Source: Lysobacter sp. Root76
Lineage (GTDB): Bacteria; Pseudomonadota; Gammaproteobacteria; Xanthomonadales; Xanthomonadaceae
Reading direction: 5' to 3'
Length of the DNA stretch: 64,000 nucleotides
NCBI RefSeq assembly: GCF_001428685.1
Contig: NZ_LMIK01000001.1
Location: forward strand, 533,288 to 597,287
Shown: positions 28,484 through 38,348 of the stretch, one piece after another
Position numbering within the stretch: the first letter of the stretch is position 1
How the letters are laid out: each line of letters begins with the position of its first letter
Program-made: the position numbers and the translations under genes
Notes under the pieces: generated by a model
What the model was told of the DNA's origin: nothing
Databases searched by the model: none
The model's input: only the letters and a program-made list of their open reading frames with translations

Positions 28484-29977
28484 ATGACCCTGCTCAGCCC
28501 CCTCGCGCCGCTGCGTGCCCATGCCGGCGCGCGCCGCACCATCGGCCTGGACGACGCCACCGTCGCCCGCTTCGCCGCCACCCACCCTGAACTGGTCGAG
28601 GCCATCGAAGCCGCCGCGGCCGAATACGCCGCCGTGCGCGCCGACATCGCCGACCTGCTGGACCTGGACGAAGACGCGCAGATCCGCGCCGTCCAGGCCG
28701 GCTACGTCAATTTCTACACCGACGACGGCGTCAATCCCTACATCGCGCTGGTCGCGCGCGGCCCCTGGGTGATCACTCTCAAGGGCGCGGTCCTGCACGA
28801 CTCCGGCGGCTACGGCATGCTCGGTTTCGGCCACACCCCGGGCGCGGTGATCGCGGCCATGGCCAAGCCGCAGGCGATGGCCAACATCATGACCCCGTCG
28901 CTGTCGCAGCTACGCTTCGAGCGCGCCCTGCGCGCCGCGATCGGCGGCGAGCGCGGCTGCCCCTACACCCGCTTCCTGTGCCTGAACTCGGGCTCGGAGT
29001 CGATGTCGCTGGCCGCGCGCATCGCCGACGTCAACACCAAGCTGATGACCGACCCGGGCGCCAAGTACGCCGGCCGCACGATCAAGCGCGTGGTCGTCAA
29101 GGGCAGCTTCCACGGCCGCACCGAGCGTCCGGCGCTGTACTCGGATTCCTCGCGCAAGGCCTACACCCAGTACCTGGCCAGCTTCCGCAACGAGGACTCG
29201 GTGATCACCGTCGAGCCCTACGACATCGAAGCGCTCAACCAGGTCTTCGCCGACGCCGACGCCAACGGCTGGTTCGTCGAGGCGATGTTCCTGGAGCCGG
29301 TGATGGGCGAAGGCGACCCGGGCCGCAGCGTGCCGCCGGCGTTCTACAGCGCCGCGCGCGAACTCACCCGCAGCCACGGCTCGCTGCTGCTGGTCGACTC
29401 GATCCAGGCCGGCCTGCGCGCGCACGGCGTGCTGTCGATCGTCGACTACCCGGGCTTCGAAGGCCTGGATCCGCCGGACATGGAAACCTATTCCAAGGCC
29501 CTCAACGCCGGCCAGTACCCGCTGTCGGTGCTCGCGGTCGGCGAACGCGCGGCCTCGCTCTACCGCAAGGGCCTGTACGGCAACACCATGACCACCAACC
29601 CGCGCGCGCTGGACGTGGCGGTGACGGTGCTGTCGCAGGTCACTCCGGAGCTGCGCGAGAACATCCGCGCGCGCGGCGCCGAAGCGCTGCAGAAGCTGGA
29701 GAAGCTCAAGACCGAGCTCGGCGGCCTGATCACCAAGGTCCAGGGCACCGGCCTGCTGTTCTCGTGCGAACTCGCCCCGCAGTTCAAGTGCTACGGCGCC
29801 GGCTCGACCGAGGAATGGCTGCGCGAGCGCGGCATCGGCGTGATCCACGGCGGCGTCAACTCGCTGCGCTTCACCCCCAACTTCAACATCAGCAGCGAAG
29901 AGATCGACCTGCTGGTGTCGATGGTCGGCCGCGCGCTCAAGGAAGGCCCGCGCGCGCAGCAGGCCGCCGCGGCTTGA
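28484..29977 (+). CDS. Class III PLP-dependent aminotransferase
   Basis: A 497-residue enzyme. The aminotransferase class III core runs from about residue 85 on: NSGSESMSLAARIADVNTKL (cofactor phosphate region), VVKGSFHGRTERPALYSDSS, LLLVDSIQAGLRAHGVLS (cofactor Asp) and METYSKALNAGQYPLSVLAV with the pyridoxal-phosphate Lys338. ATG 28484 has a TTGGAG site; the upstream open frame is the A+T-rich leader. About 80 residues precede the core. Ornithine, lysine-epsilon and related omega-amino donors are typical for the family but the specificity here cannot be read. It does not overlap its neighbours and sits behind the repeat-rich leader. Confidence 0.87.
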   Translation: MTLLSPLAPLRAHAGARRTIGLDDATVARFAATHPELVEAIEAAAAEYAAVRADIADLLDLDEDAQIRAVQAGYVNFYTDDGVNPYIALVARGPWVITLKGAVLHDSGGYGMLGFGHTPGAVIAAMAKPQAMANIMTPSLSQLRFERALRAAIGGERGCPYTRFLCLNSGSESMSLAARIADVNTKLMTDPGAKYAGRTIKRVVVKGSFHGRTERPALYSDSSRKAYTQYLASFRNEDSVITVEPYDIEALNQVFADADANGWFVEAMFLEPVMGEGDPGRSVPPAFYSAARELTRSHGSLLLVDSIQAGLRAHGVLSIVDYPGFEGLDPPDMETYSKALNAGQYPLSVLAVGERAASLYRKGLYGNTMTTNPRALDVAVTVLSQVTPELRENIRARGAEALQKLEKLKTELGGLITKVQGTGLLFSCELAPQFKCYGAGSTEEWLRERGIGVIHGGVNSLRFTPNFNISSEEIDLLVSMVGRALKEGPRAQQAAAA

Positions 29978-30031
29978 AGGCCTGAAGCGAACCTGGAGCA
30001 GCGAGCGCAAGCCGCTGCTCGCTTACCGCCC

Positions 30032-30343
30032 ATGGCGCTCGATCTGATCCAGGCCCGGCACGAGCGCGAGATCCACGCCTCGCGCAAGTGCTTCGCTATC
30101 GACGAAACCTTGCACGCGCAGTTGCTGGCGCGGGCGCTTCCGCGCAACGAGTATCCGCTGCTGCAGCAGATGCGCGATTACTACGCCGACACGACCTTGC
30201 TGTTCGGCCAGCTGCGCGCGCTGCATGCCGAACTGACTCGGGTCGCGGACAAGTTCGGCGATCGCAGCCAGGTGCAGGCCTTGTCGCGGTTCGTCGAGCA
30301 GGCCATGGCCGACGGCGACAATCTTTACGCCACGGCCGATTGA
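30032..30343 (+). CDS. Conserved small helical protein
   Basis: A 103-residue, mostly helical cytosolic protein (MALDLIQARHEREIHASRKC, LLARALPRNEYPLLQQMRDY, QVQALSRFVEQAMADGDNLY). It lacks a signal, membrane helix or recognised domain. It follows the aminotransferase by 54 bases in the same direction and may be co-transcribed. Codon use is like that of its neighbours, so I take it as real. Function unknown. Confidence 0.6.
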   Translation: MALDLIQARHEREIHASRKCFAIDETLHAQLLARALPRNEYPLLQQMRDYYADTTLLFGQLRALHAELTRVADKFGDRSQVQALSRFVEQAMADGDNLYATAD

Positions 30344-30562
30344 ACGCCCCCGCTCCGTCGCTGCGCTTTCGAGCCGGGAATTCGGGGATTCCCTACTCCT
30401 GGTGAGTAAAGGAGACTCCCCGCGACGCTGCACGTCGCCCGCCCTCTCTGCAAAAAGGGGAACAGCGGCGGCGATGATCCCGCCGCGCCGCGCTTGCGCC
30501 CCGCTCCGCAACCATTAATCCTGTGCGGCAAGCATCGCCCGCACACCGTCCCCAGGTCGCCC

Positions 30563-31198
30563 ATGAAGATCGTCGAAGTCCGTCATCCCCTGGTCCAGCA
30601 CAAGCTCGGCCTGATGCGCCGCGCCGGCAACAGCACCAAGGAATTCCGCGAGCTCGCCTCCGAGGTCGCGACCCTGCTCACCTACGAAGCCACCGCCGAT
30701 CTGGAAACCGAGGAAGCGACGATCGAAGGCTGGGCCGGGCCGGTCACCATCCGCCGCATCAAGGGCGCCAAGGTCACCCTGGTGCCGATCCTGCGCGCCG
30801 GCCTGGGCATGCTGACCGGCGTGCTGGAGCTGATCCCTTCGGCCAAGGTCGGCGTGGTCGGCCTGCAGCGCGACGAGCGCACCCTGCAGCCGGTCGGCTA
30901 CTACGAAAAACTCACCGGCCGCATGGACGAGCGCACCGCGCTGATCCTGGACCCGATGCTGGCCACCGGCGGCACCCTGATCGCGACCGTGGACATGCTC
31001 AAGGCCGCCGGCTGCACGCGCATCAAGGGCCTGTTCCTGGTCGCCGCGCCGGAGGGCCTGCGCGCGCTGCAAGCCCGGCACCCGGACGTCGAGGTTTACA
31101 CCGCCTCGGTCGACGAGCGCCTCAACGAAGTCGGCTACATCCTGCCGGGCCTGGGCGACGCCGGCGACAAGATCTTCGGCACCAAACACGAGACCTGA
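30563..31198 (+). CDS. upp: Uracil phosphoribosyltransferase
   Basis: A 211-residue salvage enzyme that makes UMP from uracil and PRPP. Conserved blocks: [60 protein letters not shown] with [12 protein letters not shown] (PRPP loop), and the C-terminal [17 protein letters not shown]. It is of normal length with all motifs intact. ATG 30563 gives the family start. No uracil permease gene is adjacent; a REP cluster follows. Confidence 0.97.
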   Translation: MKIVEVRHPLVQHKLGLMRRAGNSTKEFRELASEVATLLTYEATADLETEEATIEGWAGPVTIRRIKGAKVTLVPILRAGLGMLTGVLELIPSAKVGVVGLQRDERTLQPVGYYEKLTGRMDERTALILDPMLATGGTLIATVDMLKAAGCTRIKGLFLVAAPEGLRALQARHPDVEVYTASVDERLNEVGYILPGLGDAGDKIFGTKHET

Positions 31199-31271
31199 GC
31201 CCGGCTTGCTCCGACCCGGCGTTGCGTGCGGCGACGCGACCCATCGCCGATCCGCTGCCTGAATGTTGCTT

Positions 31272-31521
31272 TCTGTGGGAGCGACGTGAGTCGCGATAGC
31301 ACTCCACATGCCAGCGAACGTTGGCGAGCGCCTTTTGCCCGGCAGCCCTCGAACGATGGCCGGCCAACGCGAAATCCCCGCCCACGCATGCCGCCGGAAT
31401 TCATCGCGACTCACGTCGCTCCCACAGAAAGCGGCGTGCGCGAAGTTTGCCCGCTACGCAGCGACGCTTTCGCCGCAAGACCGCGCAATGCTTTGGGGTA
31501 GGAGCGGCGTAAGCCGCGACC
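31272..31521. repeat. REP cluster: inverted type B pair plus one type A element
   Basis: Type B units (GTGGGAGCGACGTGAGTCGC) lie at 31272-31297 (forward) and 31403-31428 (inverted), followed by a type A unit at 31493-31521 (GTAGGAGCGGCGTAAGCCGC). The cluster fills the gap between upp and the converging TMEM43-like gene; nothing coding is seen in 31199-31548. Types A and B differ by paired changes in both arms of the stem. Confidence 0.85.
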
Positions 31522-31548
31522 GCGCCCCGCAAAACCTCAAAGCAGGCA

Positions 31549-32319
31549 TCAGTCCTGCAGTTGCGCAGCGCGCGCCTTGGCCTTGCGCCGACGCCGCGCG
31601 ACCACGGCGATCGCGACCACCAGCGCGCCGCCGCCGAACCACGGCCATACACGGTGCGCGCCTTCGGCTTCCGGCGCGGCCACGGGCGCCGGCACCGGCG
31701 CCGCGTTCAAGGCCGCCGCCGCCACCGCCGGCGACATCCGCCAGCGGCCTTCGACCAGTTCGACCTTGCCTTCCAGCGGCGGCAGGCGCAGCTCGCGCCA
31801 GCTCACCCGCAGATCGCCGATCTGCGGATCCAGCGGATTCTCCGCGCTGCCCAGGCCATCGCCTTCGGGCTGGAAGGTCGCCGCCAGATTGGCCGGCAGA
31901 CGCGAGAAGTTGGGCCGGAACACCCGCCACTCGCCCAGCGCCTGCAGCACGGCGGCTTCGATCGGGCGTCCGTCCAGGCTCGCCGACTCCGACCACCAGC
32001 GCCGATTTTCCAGCGGCAGCGTCGGCGGATTTTCGTGGCCGGGCGCATAGCCCTGCGAATCGATCCGCGCCGCGTTCCAGACCCGTTCGTAACCGGTCGG
32101 GGTGGCGCGCCACTGGTACATCTCGACCCGGCGGTCGAGGCCGAACTGACGGCTGGCGATGCCGAATTCCCTGTCGCGCAGCACGCCCGCGGTGCGCGGC
32201 TCGCCGACCGGTTCGGCCGCAACGACCGGCGCCGCGGTCGGCGCCGCGGCCGCCTGCGCCGCGGCCGCGGCCACGAAGCAGACGATCGGCAGCAACAGCG
32301 CCGCCCGCGCCGATCTCAT
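31549..32319 (-). CDS. TMEM43-like membrane protein
   Basis: A 256-residue protein with an N-terminal signal or anchor ([20 protein letters not shown]), a long soluble region and a C-terminal helix ([18 protein letters not shown]) with a basic tail. The middle contains [40 protein letters not shown] and [20 protein letters not shown], which recall the TMEM43/LUMA family found in some bacteria; this is a pattern match only. ATG 32319 overlaps the MBL hydrolase stop by 4 bases (ATGA), so the two are translationally coupled. Function unknown. Confidence 0.65.
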   Translation of the reverse strand: MRSARAALLLPIVCFVAAAAAQAAAAPTAAPVVAAEPVGEPRTAGVLRDREFGIASRQFGLDRRVEMYQWRATPTGYERVWNAARIDSQGYAPGHENPPTLPLENRRWWSESASLDGRPIEAAVLQALGEWRVFRPNFSRLPANLAATFQPEGDGLGSAENPLDPQIGDLRVSWRELRLPPLEGKVELVEGRWRMSPAVAAAALNAAPVPAPVAAPEAEGAHRVWPWFGGGALVVAIAVVARRRRKAKARAAQLQD

Positions 32320-33206
32320 GCAGTCAGGGCTCGCGCGTGCAAGGCCGGGACCTCGTGGGCGGTGCCGAACTTGCCCTTGTCGTCGCGCACCACCTGGGCC
32401 AGCGCGCAGCCCGGGTCGTGGGTGAAGAACAGATGCACGTTGCGCTCCAGCTTGTCGGCGAGGAAGGACTTCTTCTCGTCGATCAGCAATTCGGCGTTGC
32501 GGTCGTAGCCCATGGTGATGGGCACGTGGACCCAGGGCCGGCCCGGGATCAGGTCGGCGCAGAACACCACGCCGCCGTGCGGGCGCCCGTCCACGATGTC
32601 CGGGCCGACGATCTCGGCCAGCATCAGCCCCGGGGTGTGGCCGTCGCTGTAGTGGAAGCGCACGCTCTCGCCCAGGGTCTTGGAATATTCGCCGTCGACC
32701 AGCTCCAGGCGGCCGGTGGCTTCGAGCAGGTCCGGCAATTCCGGGATGAAACTCGCGCGGTCGCGCGCATGCGGATGGCGCGCGCGCTCGTAATGCGCGC
32801 GCCCGACCAGGTAACTCGCGTTCGGGAACAGCAGCCGCGGCGCCTGGCCTTCGGCCCAGGGCGCGAGCAGGCCGCCGGCATGATCGAAATGCAGGTGCGA
32901 CAGCACCACCACGTCGACGTCCTCGGGCGCGAAGCCGGCGTCGGCGAGCGACTCGAGCAGCACGTGGCGTTCTTCGACCACACCGTAGCGTTCGCGCAGC
33001 TTGGGTTCGAAGAAGGCGCCGATACCGGCCTCGAACAGCACCGTCTTGCCGGCCAGCGGACTGGCGAGCAAGGCGCGGCAAGCCAGGTCGATGCGATTGT
33101 GCTCGTCCGGCGGCGACCACTTCGCCCACATCGCGCGCGGCGCGTTGCCGAACATGGCGCCGCCGTCGAGCTTCTGGCTGTTACCCAATAGGGACCAAAG
33201 TTTCAT
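32316..33206 (-). CDS. Metallo-beta-lactamase fold hydrolase
   Basis: A 296-residue MBL-fold enzyme. The metal-binding signature HLHFDH is in [18 protein letters not shown], with further ligands in [15 protein letters not shown] and [14 protein letters not shown]. The N-terminus [20 protein letters not shown] fits the quorum-quenching-lactonase-like branch of the superfamily; the start at 33206 is preferred over ATG 33215 for that reason. Cytosolic, two-metal hydrolase; substrate unknown. It is coupled to the downstream TMEM43-like gene by a 4-base overlap. Confidence 0.87.
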   Translation of the reverse strand: MKLWSLLGNSQKLDGGAMFGNAPRAMWAKWSPPDEHNRIDLACRALLASPLAGKTVLFEAGIGAFFEPKLRERYGVVEERHVLLESLADAGFAPEDVDVVVLSHLHFDHAGGLLAPWAEGQAPRLLFPNASYLVGRAHYERARHPHARDRASFIPELPDLLEATGRLELVDGEYSKTLGESVRFHYSDGHTPGLMLAEIVGPDIVDGRPHGGVVFCADLIPGRPWVHVPITMGYDRNAELLIDEKKSFLADKLERNVHLFFTHDPGCALAQVVRDDKGKFGTAHEVPALHARALTA

Positions 33207-33526
33207 CGCGGCCATCCGGGGGGAGGATCTGAGGGGATCTGGGGGAGCGAGCGACCGATGCGGGCGCCGGCGGGCGCTCGCAAGCGCATCGCGCAGGCAC
33301 GCCGCGCAATCGACGCGTCGTAGGCATAGGGTAACTCCGCAGGCGTTAGCGCCGCGATAGCGCGGGCTGGCGCAAACGGACGATGCGCGACACTCCTCCC
33401 GACGGCAGGAGTGATCTGGCCGCCCGTGCCGAAGCCGTGAGCGGCGCAGGTCGCGATCGAACCCGAAAACGAAGAAACAGGTCGGGATCGTCGCCCTGAC
33501 GCCCCACCCGCTGCGGGCACGGCCGG
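33207..33526. other. Intergenic gap
   Basis: This lies between the MBL hydrolase gene and an upstream leftward gene. A weak open frame covers it but shows no protein-like pattern or family match. I see no repeat element or clear promoter. Confidence 0.45.
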
Positions 33527-34129
33527 CTAGTCCTGCGGCGCCGCCACGGTCGCGAACTGGAACACGAACTCGCCCGACTTGCCGCCGTCGGCGGTGACCC
33601 GGATCGGCGCCAGGGAACCGTCGGCGCGCAGCTTGGCGCTGCCGGTGGCGACGGTGCGGCTGATCAGGCCCGAGCTGCGGCCGGTGATCTTGATGGTCAT
33701 TTCCTGGCCCGGCACCAGCACGACGCGCGCGATCGAAGGATCGCTGGCGCGCGGACGCGCGATCGCGTCGGCACCGGTGTCGACGTAGTCGCGCGAGGCC
33801 AGCGAGAACAGTTCCTCACCGCCGCCTTCGATCTCGAACGACCACGCGGTGCTGCCGCTGGTGCCGTCGTCGATCACTTCGATCTGCTTCAGGGTCAGCA
33901 GTACCGCGGTCTTGCGTGGCGCCTGCTGCGAATTCGCCGGCGCGACGGCCGGCTTGCCCGACGCGTTGGCCGGAGCGTTGGCCGGAACCGCAGTCGCCGC
34001 CGGCGCGTCGTCGCTGAGCCAATCACGGACGTTGTTGACCAGAGTGGTCAGGCCGACCAGGAACGCGAGCAACGCGACCGAGATCGCAGGCACACGGGTG
34101 TACCAGGGCTTGTCCTGTTGATCCGTCAC
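33527..34129 (-). CDS. Single-pass membrane protein of unknown function
   Basis: A 200-residue protein with a short cytosolic N-terminus, one membrane helix ([20 protein letters not shown], residues about 13-32), an Ala/Pro-rich linker (residues 45-75) and a beta-rich soluble domain of about 120 residues ([40 protein letters not shown]). GTG 34129 is chosen because it puts the helix close to the N-terminus; the frame is open another 29 codons upstream but that part looks non-coding. No family recognised. It may be co-transcribed with downstream genes. Confidence 0.62.
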   Translation of the reverse strand: MTDQQDKPWYTRVPAISVALLAFLVGLTTLVNNVRDWLSDDAPAATAVPANAPANASGKPAVAPANSQQAPRKTAVLLTLKQIEVIDDGTSGSTAWSFEIEGGGEELFSLASRDYVDTGADAIARPRASDPSIARVVLVPGQEMTIKITGRSSGLISRTVATGSAKLRADGSLAPIRVTADGGKSGEFVFQFATVAAPQD

Positions 34130-34232
34130 TGTCGGCCCCGCCCCTGTTTGTCGCGTCGTTGTGTCGAAGGCGCAATCTACTGCACTGCGCGCGACGGCTC
34201 TAGCGCCGCCGCGCATCGGATCGCGGCCCGGT

Positions 34233-35948
34233 TCAGGGCTGGGGCAGCACCGCGGCCTTGCCGACCGGATTGCGCGGGTCGGTGCCGCCGGACAGCGTGC
34301 CGGCGGTCTTGTCCCACATCACCGTCTGCAGATTGCCCCAGGTGCTTTCGCCGGCGTTGACCTTGTGGCCCATCGCCTGCAATGCGGCGACCGTGGCCGC
34401 GTCCAGCGCTCCGGCCTCGGCCGAGATCGCGTCGGGCATCCACTGGTGGTGGTAGCGCGGCAATGCCGCGACCTGCTGCGGCGCCAGGCCGGCGTCGTAG
34501 GCCAGGATCGCCAGCAATACCTGGGTGATGATGCGGCTGCCGCCGGGCGCGCCGACCGCGATCACCTTGTCTTTCGACTCCATGAAACTGGGCGTCATCG
34601 AGCTGAGCATGCGCTTGCCCGGCGCCGGCGCATTGGCCGAGTAGCCCATCACGCCGAAGGCGTTGGGCGTGCCCGGACGCAGCGCGAAATCGTCCATTTC
34701 ATTGTTGAGCAGCACACCGGTGCCCGGCGCGACCATGCCCGAGCCGTACAGCAGGTTGACGGTCTGGGTCGCGGCAACCCGGTTGCCTTCGGCGTCGATG
34801 ATCGAGAAGTGGGTGGTCTCGTCGTCTTCCAGCGGCGCTGCCTGGCCCGACAGCAAGTCGCTGGGCGTGGCCTTGTCCGGATGGATGGTGGCGCGCAGGC
34901 CGGCCGCGTAGTCGGCGCTGGTCAGGCGCGCCAGCGGCATCTTCACGAAGTCGGGATCGCCGAGGTAGAGGGTGCGGTCGCGGTAGGCGCGGCGCATCGC
35001 CTCGACCACGATGTGGACGCGGTGGGCGTCGTCGAGCTTGGACAGGTCCCAGCCCGCGATCGTCTGCAGGATTTCGGCCAGGGCCACGCCGCCCGAGGAC
35101 GGCGGCGGCGCGGTGACGATGTCCCAGCCGCGGTACTTCAGGCGCAGCGGTTCGCGTTCGCGCACCTGGTAGCCGGACAGCTCGTCGGCGCGCCACTGGC
35201 CGCCTTCGTGCTTGACCGCGGCCAGCAGCTTCTTGGCGACTTCGCCGCGGTAGAAGCCGTCGTAGCCCTTGGCCGCCAGCAGCTCCAGGGTATGCGCGAG
35301 CTCGGGCTGCTTGAGGATTTCGCCGGCCTTGGGCGGGCTGCCGTCGGCCAGGAACACCGCGCGCGTGCCGGCGTAGCGCTCCATCACTTCGCGGCGGCTG
35401 GCGTAGCCCTTTTCCAGGCGCGGGTAGATCGGGAAACCTTCGCGCGCGATCCGGATCGCCGGCGCCAGCGAAGTCTTCAGCGGCAGCTTGCCGTAGCGCT
35501 CGGCCAGGTGCACCAGCGCCGCCGGCAGGCCGGGGATGCCGGCCGACCACGGACCGTTGGTGGCGCGGTCGCGATCGAGTTCGCCGTTCTTGTCCAGGTA
35601 TGCGGCCGGAGTCGCCGCGGCCGGCGCGGTCTCGCGCGCGTCGACGAACACGTCGCGACCGGTCCTGGCGTCATGCAGCAGGAAGAAGCCGCCGCCGCCG
35701 ATGCCGGAACTGATCGGCTCGACCACCGACAGCGTCGAGGACACCGCGACCGCGGCATCGAAGGCGTTGCCGCCCTGGCGGATCGCTTCCAGGCCGGCGT
35801 CGGTCGACAGTTGATGCGCGCTGGCGATGGCTGCGCCCGGCGGGTGCGCGACGCCGGCTTGCGGCGCCTGCGCCGCCTGCGAGGGAGAGAATGCGAACAG
35901 CAGACCCAGGGACAGCAGACCGGCGTGCACTACGGGCGCCATGCGCAT
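34233..35948 (-). CDS. ggt: Gamma-glutamyltransferase
   Basis: A 571-residue periplasmic Ntn-hydrolase that cleaves the gamma-glutamyl bond of glutathione. Signal peptide: MRMAPVVHAGLLSLGLLFAF to about Ala25. Conserved blocks: NAFDAAVAVSSTLSVVEPIS, GGGGFFLLHDA and DARETAP (substrate Arg) in the large subunit, the self-cleavage site before Thr378 in DDETTHFSIIDAEGN, and GVLLNNEMDDF, APAPGKRMLSSMTPSF and VGAPGGSRIITQVLL in the small subunit. All are intact, so autoprocessing is expected. The ferredoxin gene ends only 3 bases upstream, implying co-transcription. Confidence 0.95.
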   Translation of the reverse strand: MRMAPVVHAGLLSLGLLFAFSPSQAAQAPQAGVAHPPGAAIASAHQLSTDAGLEAIRQGGNAFDAAVAVSSTLSVVEPISSGIGGGGFFLLHDARTGRDVFVDARETAPAAATPAAYLDKNGELDRDRATNGPWSAGIPGLPAALVHLAERYGKLPLKTSLAPAIRIAREGFPIYPRLEKGYASRREVMERYAGTRAVFLADGSPPKAGEILKQPELAHTLELLAAKGYDGFYRGEVAKKLLAAVKHEGGQWRADELSGYQVREREPLRLKYRGWDIVTAPPPSSGGVALAEILQTIAGWDLSKLDDAHRVHIVVEAMRRAYRDRTLYLGDPDFVKMPLARLTSADYAAGLRATIHPDKATPSDLLSGQAAPLEDDETTHFSIIDAEGNRVAATQTVNLLYGSGMVAPGTGVLLNNEMDDFALRPGTPNAFGVMGYSANAPAPGKRMLSSMTPSFMESKDKVIAVGAPGGSRIITQVLLAILAYDAGLAPQQVAALPRYHHQWMPDAISAEAGALDAATVAALQAMGHKVNAGESTWGNLQTVMWDKTAGTLSGGTDPRNPVGKAAVLPQP

Positions 35949-35951
35949 CGT

Positions 35952-36200
35952 TTACTCCTGTTGCAAACGCTGCAGCTTGGCCAGCAGCTGTTCGTGGGAT
36001 TCGGGATGGGCCGGGTCGTTGTCGATGCACTCGACCGGGCAGACGACCACGCACTGCGGTTCGTCGTAATGGCCGACGCATTCGGTGCAGCGCGCCGGAT
36101 CGATCACATAGATGCTCTCGCCCTGCGTGATCGCCTGGTTGGGACAGGCCGGTTCGCAGACGTCGCAGTTGACGCAGAGCTCGTTGATGCGCAGGGACAT
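35952..36200 (-). CDS. 2[4Fe-4S] ferredoxin (YfhL type)
   Basis: An 82-residue electron carrier. The first cluster motif is Cys9-x2-Cys12-x2-Cys15-x3-Cys19-Pro; the second is Cys38-x2-Cys41-x8-Cys50-x3-Cys54-Pro. The eight-residue insert inside the second motif and the C-terminal helix (HEQLLAKLQRLQQE) mark the Allochromatium/YfhL-type ferredoxins, known for very low redox potentials. It lies in the same strand run as coaD and rsmD, a common arrangement, and directly precedes ggt. Confidence 0.93.
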   Translation of the reverse strand: MSLRINELCVNCDVCEPACPNQAITQGESIYVIDPARCTECVGHYDEPQCVVVCPVECIDNDPAHPESHEQLLAKLQRLQQE

Positions 36201-36263
36201 GGGGACATCATGGGGGCGGAACGGGCGCTTGAGAACGGGCCCATGAAAACGGACGCTTCAGAA

Positions 36264-36310
36264 CCGGTTCGTCCTACAACCGGCTCGTCCTACAACCGGC
36301 TCGTCGGGAA
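36264..36310. repeat. 16-bp tandem repeat, three copies
   Basis: CCGGYTCGTCCTACAA is repeated at 36264, 36280 and, with a changed end, 36296. It lies between the ferredoxin gene and the terminator of the upstream lipoprotein gene, probably in the ferredoxin-ggt leader. Nothing else is seen in 36201-36400. Confidence 0.7.
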
Positions 36311-36400
36311 CCGGGCGCCGGCCGGGCAAGGCGACCGCGTCGCCGCGCGCGGGCGGCGAAACGGCCGGGACGCAGTCCGCGCCCGACCGTCCGTAAACCG

Positions 36401-36434
36401 GCGAATGCGGCCGCCGGGCGGCGGCCGCATTCGC
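36401..36434. terminator. Strong hairpin after the lipoprotein gene
   Basis: A perfect 15-bp stem (GCGAATGCGGCCGCC/GGCGGCCGCATTCGC) with a GGGC loop lies 6 bases after the leftward stop at 36441. The T-run on the leftward strand is short (CGGTTTACGG), so it may act as terminator or as mRNA end protection. Confidence 0.75.
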
Positions 36435-36440
36435 GGGCGA

Positions 36441-36944
36441 TTACTTAACTTCGACGAACGAGTATTCGACGTTGTACGGCGCGACGGCGGCCTTGACGCG
36501 CTCGCTGTCGGCCTGGGCGCCGATGAACAGCACCTTCACGCCCTTCATCGGCGGGGTGTCCTTGGTCGGAGCCGGGAACGCCTCGATGATCAGGTCGGCC
36601 ATCTTGGCCGAGGCCGGCGAGCCGTAGGCCAGCAGGTTGCCTTCGGTGATGCCGCGCGCGATGTCGAGCTTGGCCTTCTCGACCTGGCGGTCGTAGAAGC
36701 CCTGGAAGTCCGGGCTGCTTTCGGCCGGCAGGTAGTACAGGTACGGGCTGACGGCGATGCCTTCGGCTTCGACCTTGCGCTTGACCACGTCGGTCAGGTA
36801 CTTGCCCCATTCGTTGTCGTCGGTGCCCTTGGGCGCGGTCAGCGGAGCCTGCACGGCGGCGACCGGCGCTTCTTCCTTCTTGCACGCGGCCACGAAGGGC
36901 AGCGCGAGGCAGGCGATCAGCATCAGGCGGGAGGTGGTGTTCAT
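36441..36944 (-). CDS. Lipoprotein of unknown function
   Basis: A 167-residue protein with a lipoprotein signal (MNTTSRLMLIACLALPFVAAC; lipobox Cys21), Lys-Lys-Glu-Glu after the Cys, and an alpha/beta domain (KYLTDVVKRKVEAEGIAVSP, FYDRQVEKAKLDIARGITEG, VKVLFIGAQADSERVKAAVA). The residues after the lipid site do not include an inner-membrane retention Asp, so outer-membrane location is likely. No family recognised. It lies 22 bases downstream of coaD. Confidence 0.8.
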   Translation of the reverse strand: MNTTSRLMLIACLALPFVAACKKEEAPVAAVQAPLTAPKGTDDNEWGKYLTDVVKRKVEAEGIAVSPYLYYLPAESSPDFQGFYDRQVEKAKLDIARGITEGNLLAYGSPASAKMADLIIEAFPAPTKDTPPMKGVKVLFIGAQADSERVKAAVAPYNVEYSFVEVK

Positions 36945-36966
36945 CGGGATCCCCGTGTGTTGGAAG

Positions 36967-37641
<675 letters not shown>

Positions 37642-37680
37642 TTAATTTTCGGTCGTGTTTTCGGCCTGGTTCGGGCCCGT

Positions 37681-38283
37681 CTAGACCGCCGGGCGCCGCC
37701 GATACAGGGCGTAGCTCACTTCCCTGGTGCCGCCTTCGCGGTGCCGCAGCCAGTCCGGCGGCAGCGCGATCGGCACGCCCTGCGGCGCTTCGACGTACAG
37801 CCAGGCCCCGGCTGCCAGTTTCGGCAACAAGGCCGGCCAGACCGCGTCCCACAAACCGGCCGCGAACGGCGGGTCGACGAAGGCCAGGTCGTAGCCGGCC
37901 TCGGCCTGCCCTCCCAGCCAGGCCAGCGCGTCGGCCTGGACCACCTGCGCGGCCTCGCCGCCGGGCAGGCGCGCCACAGTCGCGCGCAGGGCGGCGGCCA
38001 GGTTCGGGTCGCGCTCGACCAGGGTCGCGCTGGCCGCGCCGCGCGACAGCGCTTCCAGCCCGAGCGCGCCGGTGCCGGCGAACAGATCGAGCACGCGCGC
38101 GCCGGGCAAGGCCGGCAGCAGCCAGTTGAACAGGGTTTCGCGGACGCGGTCGGAGGTCGGGCGCAGGCCCGGCGCGTCGGCCACGTCCAGACGGGTGCCG
38201 CGCCAGCGGCCGCCGATGATGCGGATGCGTCCGGGCGTACCGGCGGCGGCGCGCATGGGCCGGCCTGCGGTGGGTTTGTTCAT
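37681..38283 (-). CDS. rsmD: 16S rRNA (guanine-966-N2)-methyltransferase RsmD
   Basis: A 200-residue class I methyltransferase. It shows the family blocks IRIIGGRWRGTRLDV, GLRPTSDRVRETLFNWLLPA, ARVLDLFAGTGALGLEALSR (S-adenosylmethionine site) and the catalytic DPPF in YDLAFVDPPFAAGLW. It methylates G966 of 16S rRNA in the assembled small subunit. It is divergent from ftsY, the usual arrangement in gammaproteobacteria. Confidence 0.94.
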   Translation of the reverse strand: MNKPTAGRPMRAAAGTPGRIRIIGGRWRGTRLDVADAPGLRPTSDRVRETLFNWLLPALPGARVLDLFAGTGALGLEALSRGAASATLVERDPNLAAALRATVARLPGGEAAQVVQADALAWLGGQAEAGYDLAFVDPPFAAGLWDAVWPALLPKLAAGAWLYVEAPQGVPIALPPDWLRHREGGTREVSYALYRRRPAV

Positions 38284-38348
38284 CGGGAGCGTGGCGGAGC
38301 CGGTGCTAGCATGTGCGCATTCTCGCGCATTCGTGACGCTTCCCCCTG

